In this document: piece after piece, positions 63,449-64,000 of the stretch | How positions within the stretch are numbered: the stretch's first letter is position 1 | Layout of the letters: each line of letters opens with the position of its first letter | Source: Progne subis subis | Taxonomy: Eukaryota > Chordata > Aves > Passeriformes > Hirundinidae | Reading direction: 5' to 3' | Length of the DNA: 64,000 bases | Assembly (NCBI GenBank): GCA_022316685.1 | Contig: JAKJHU010000030.1 | Location: 15,270,018 to 15,334,017 of the forward strand | Made by a program: the position numbers and the translations under genes | Notes under the pieces: model-generated | Database searches by the model: none | What the model was told of the DNA's origin: nothing | Seen by the model: the letters and a program-made list of their open reading frames with translations, nothing else

Positions 63449-64000
63449 TGTTGTAATTTAATCCCAGCTGGCAACTCAGCCCTACATAGCTACTCACTCA
63501 CTCCCCTGTGGTGGGATGGGGGAGAAAAAGGAAATGGTAAAAGTGAGAAAACTTGTGGGCTGAGATAGAGACAGTTTAATAGGCAAAGCAAAAGCTGTGT
63601 ACACGAGTGAAGCAAAGCAAGGAATTCATTCACCACTTTCCATGGGCAAGCAGGTGTTCAGCCACCCCCAGGAAAGCCGGCCTCTATCACACATAATGGT
63701 GACTTTGGAAAACAAATGCCATCACTTGGAATGTCCTCCCTTCCTCCTTCTTTCCCAGCTTTATGAGCTGAGCATGATGCCATGTGGTGTGGGATATTCC
63801 TTGGGTCAGCTGAGGTCAGCTGTCCTGGCTGTGTCCCCTCCCAGCTCCTTGTGCACCCCTAGCCTCCTTGCTGGTGGGGTGAGGAGCAGAAAAGCCCTTG
63901 ACTCTGTGTGAGCCCTGCTCAGGAGTAATAAAGCATCCCTATATTACACACTGTTTCAAGCACAAATCCAAAACACAGCCTCATGCAGCTGCTATGAAGA
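63449..64000 (-). mobile_element. Avian-type endogenous retroviral LTR, minus strand, cut by window end
   Basis: The left end TGTTGTAATTTAATCCCAGC is the reverse of an LTR 3' end. The sequence continues with CCCTGTGGTGGGATGGGGGAG, AGTGAGAAAACTTGTGGGCTGAGATA and GCTGTCCTGGCTGTGTCCCC, which I recognise as a repetitive LTR common in bird genomes. Read on the minus strand, a degenerate TATA region (CATAAAG, about 63,757-63,768) precedes ATTAAA (63580-63575) by about 180 bp. The 5' part of the LTR and any internal provirus lie past the right edge, so solo or full-length status is unknown. The 104-codon plus frame at 63597-63911 is inside it and is not a gene. Confidence 0.85.

Overview
This window looks like nuclear DNA from a bird. 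The interspersed repeats are CR1 LINE fragments, with the typical 3' end that reads CACAGAATG-TTTGGGTTGGAAGGG on the opposite strand, together with avian-type retroviral solo LTRs. There are no bacterial-style operons and no Alu or L1-like mammalian repeats. The species cannot be determined from the sequence alone.

Only one protein-coding exon can be supported. It is the first coding exon of MTSS1 (missing-in-metastasis, an I-BAR protein), on the minus strand at 11081-11152. It encodes 24 residues and ends exactly at a strong splice donor. Positions 1-11080 are therefore the start of MTSS1 intron 1, and no further MTSS1 exon was seen there. The exon lies in a CpG island of about 1 kb (roughly 10.9-12.0 kb) with GC boxes and an inverted CCAAT box pointing toward MTSS1. 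A TATA box on the opposite strand and an in-frame upstream ORF lie in the presumed 5' leader.

From about 12 kb to 64 kb I see no convincing coding exon. This is the 5' flank of MTSS1, a gene desert in this window. It holds CR1 copies (about 20.5, 32.0 and 48.3 kb), three solo-LTR candidates (28.5, 40.3 and 59.8 kb) and a fourth LTR cut by the window end (63.4 kb). It also holds an unusual 1.4 kb (GGTA)n array at 32.9-34.3 kb with internal higher-order duplication. The 40.3 and 59.8 kb LTRs belong to one family in opposite orientations about 19 kb apart, and the latter has a perfect 5-bp target duplication. Several short palindromes and paired homeodomain-type motifs are candidate regulatory sites, but conservation was not tested.

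I found no evidence for a previously undescribed gene system. The open reading frames outside the exon look like chance frames, repeat-derived frames or antisense shadows. The most unusual structures are the GGTA array, the promoter architecture of MTSS1 and the inverted LTR pair.
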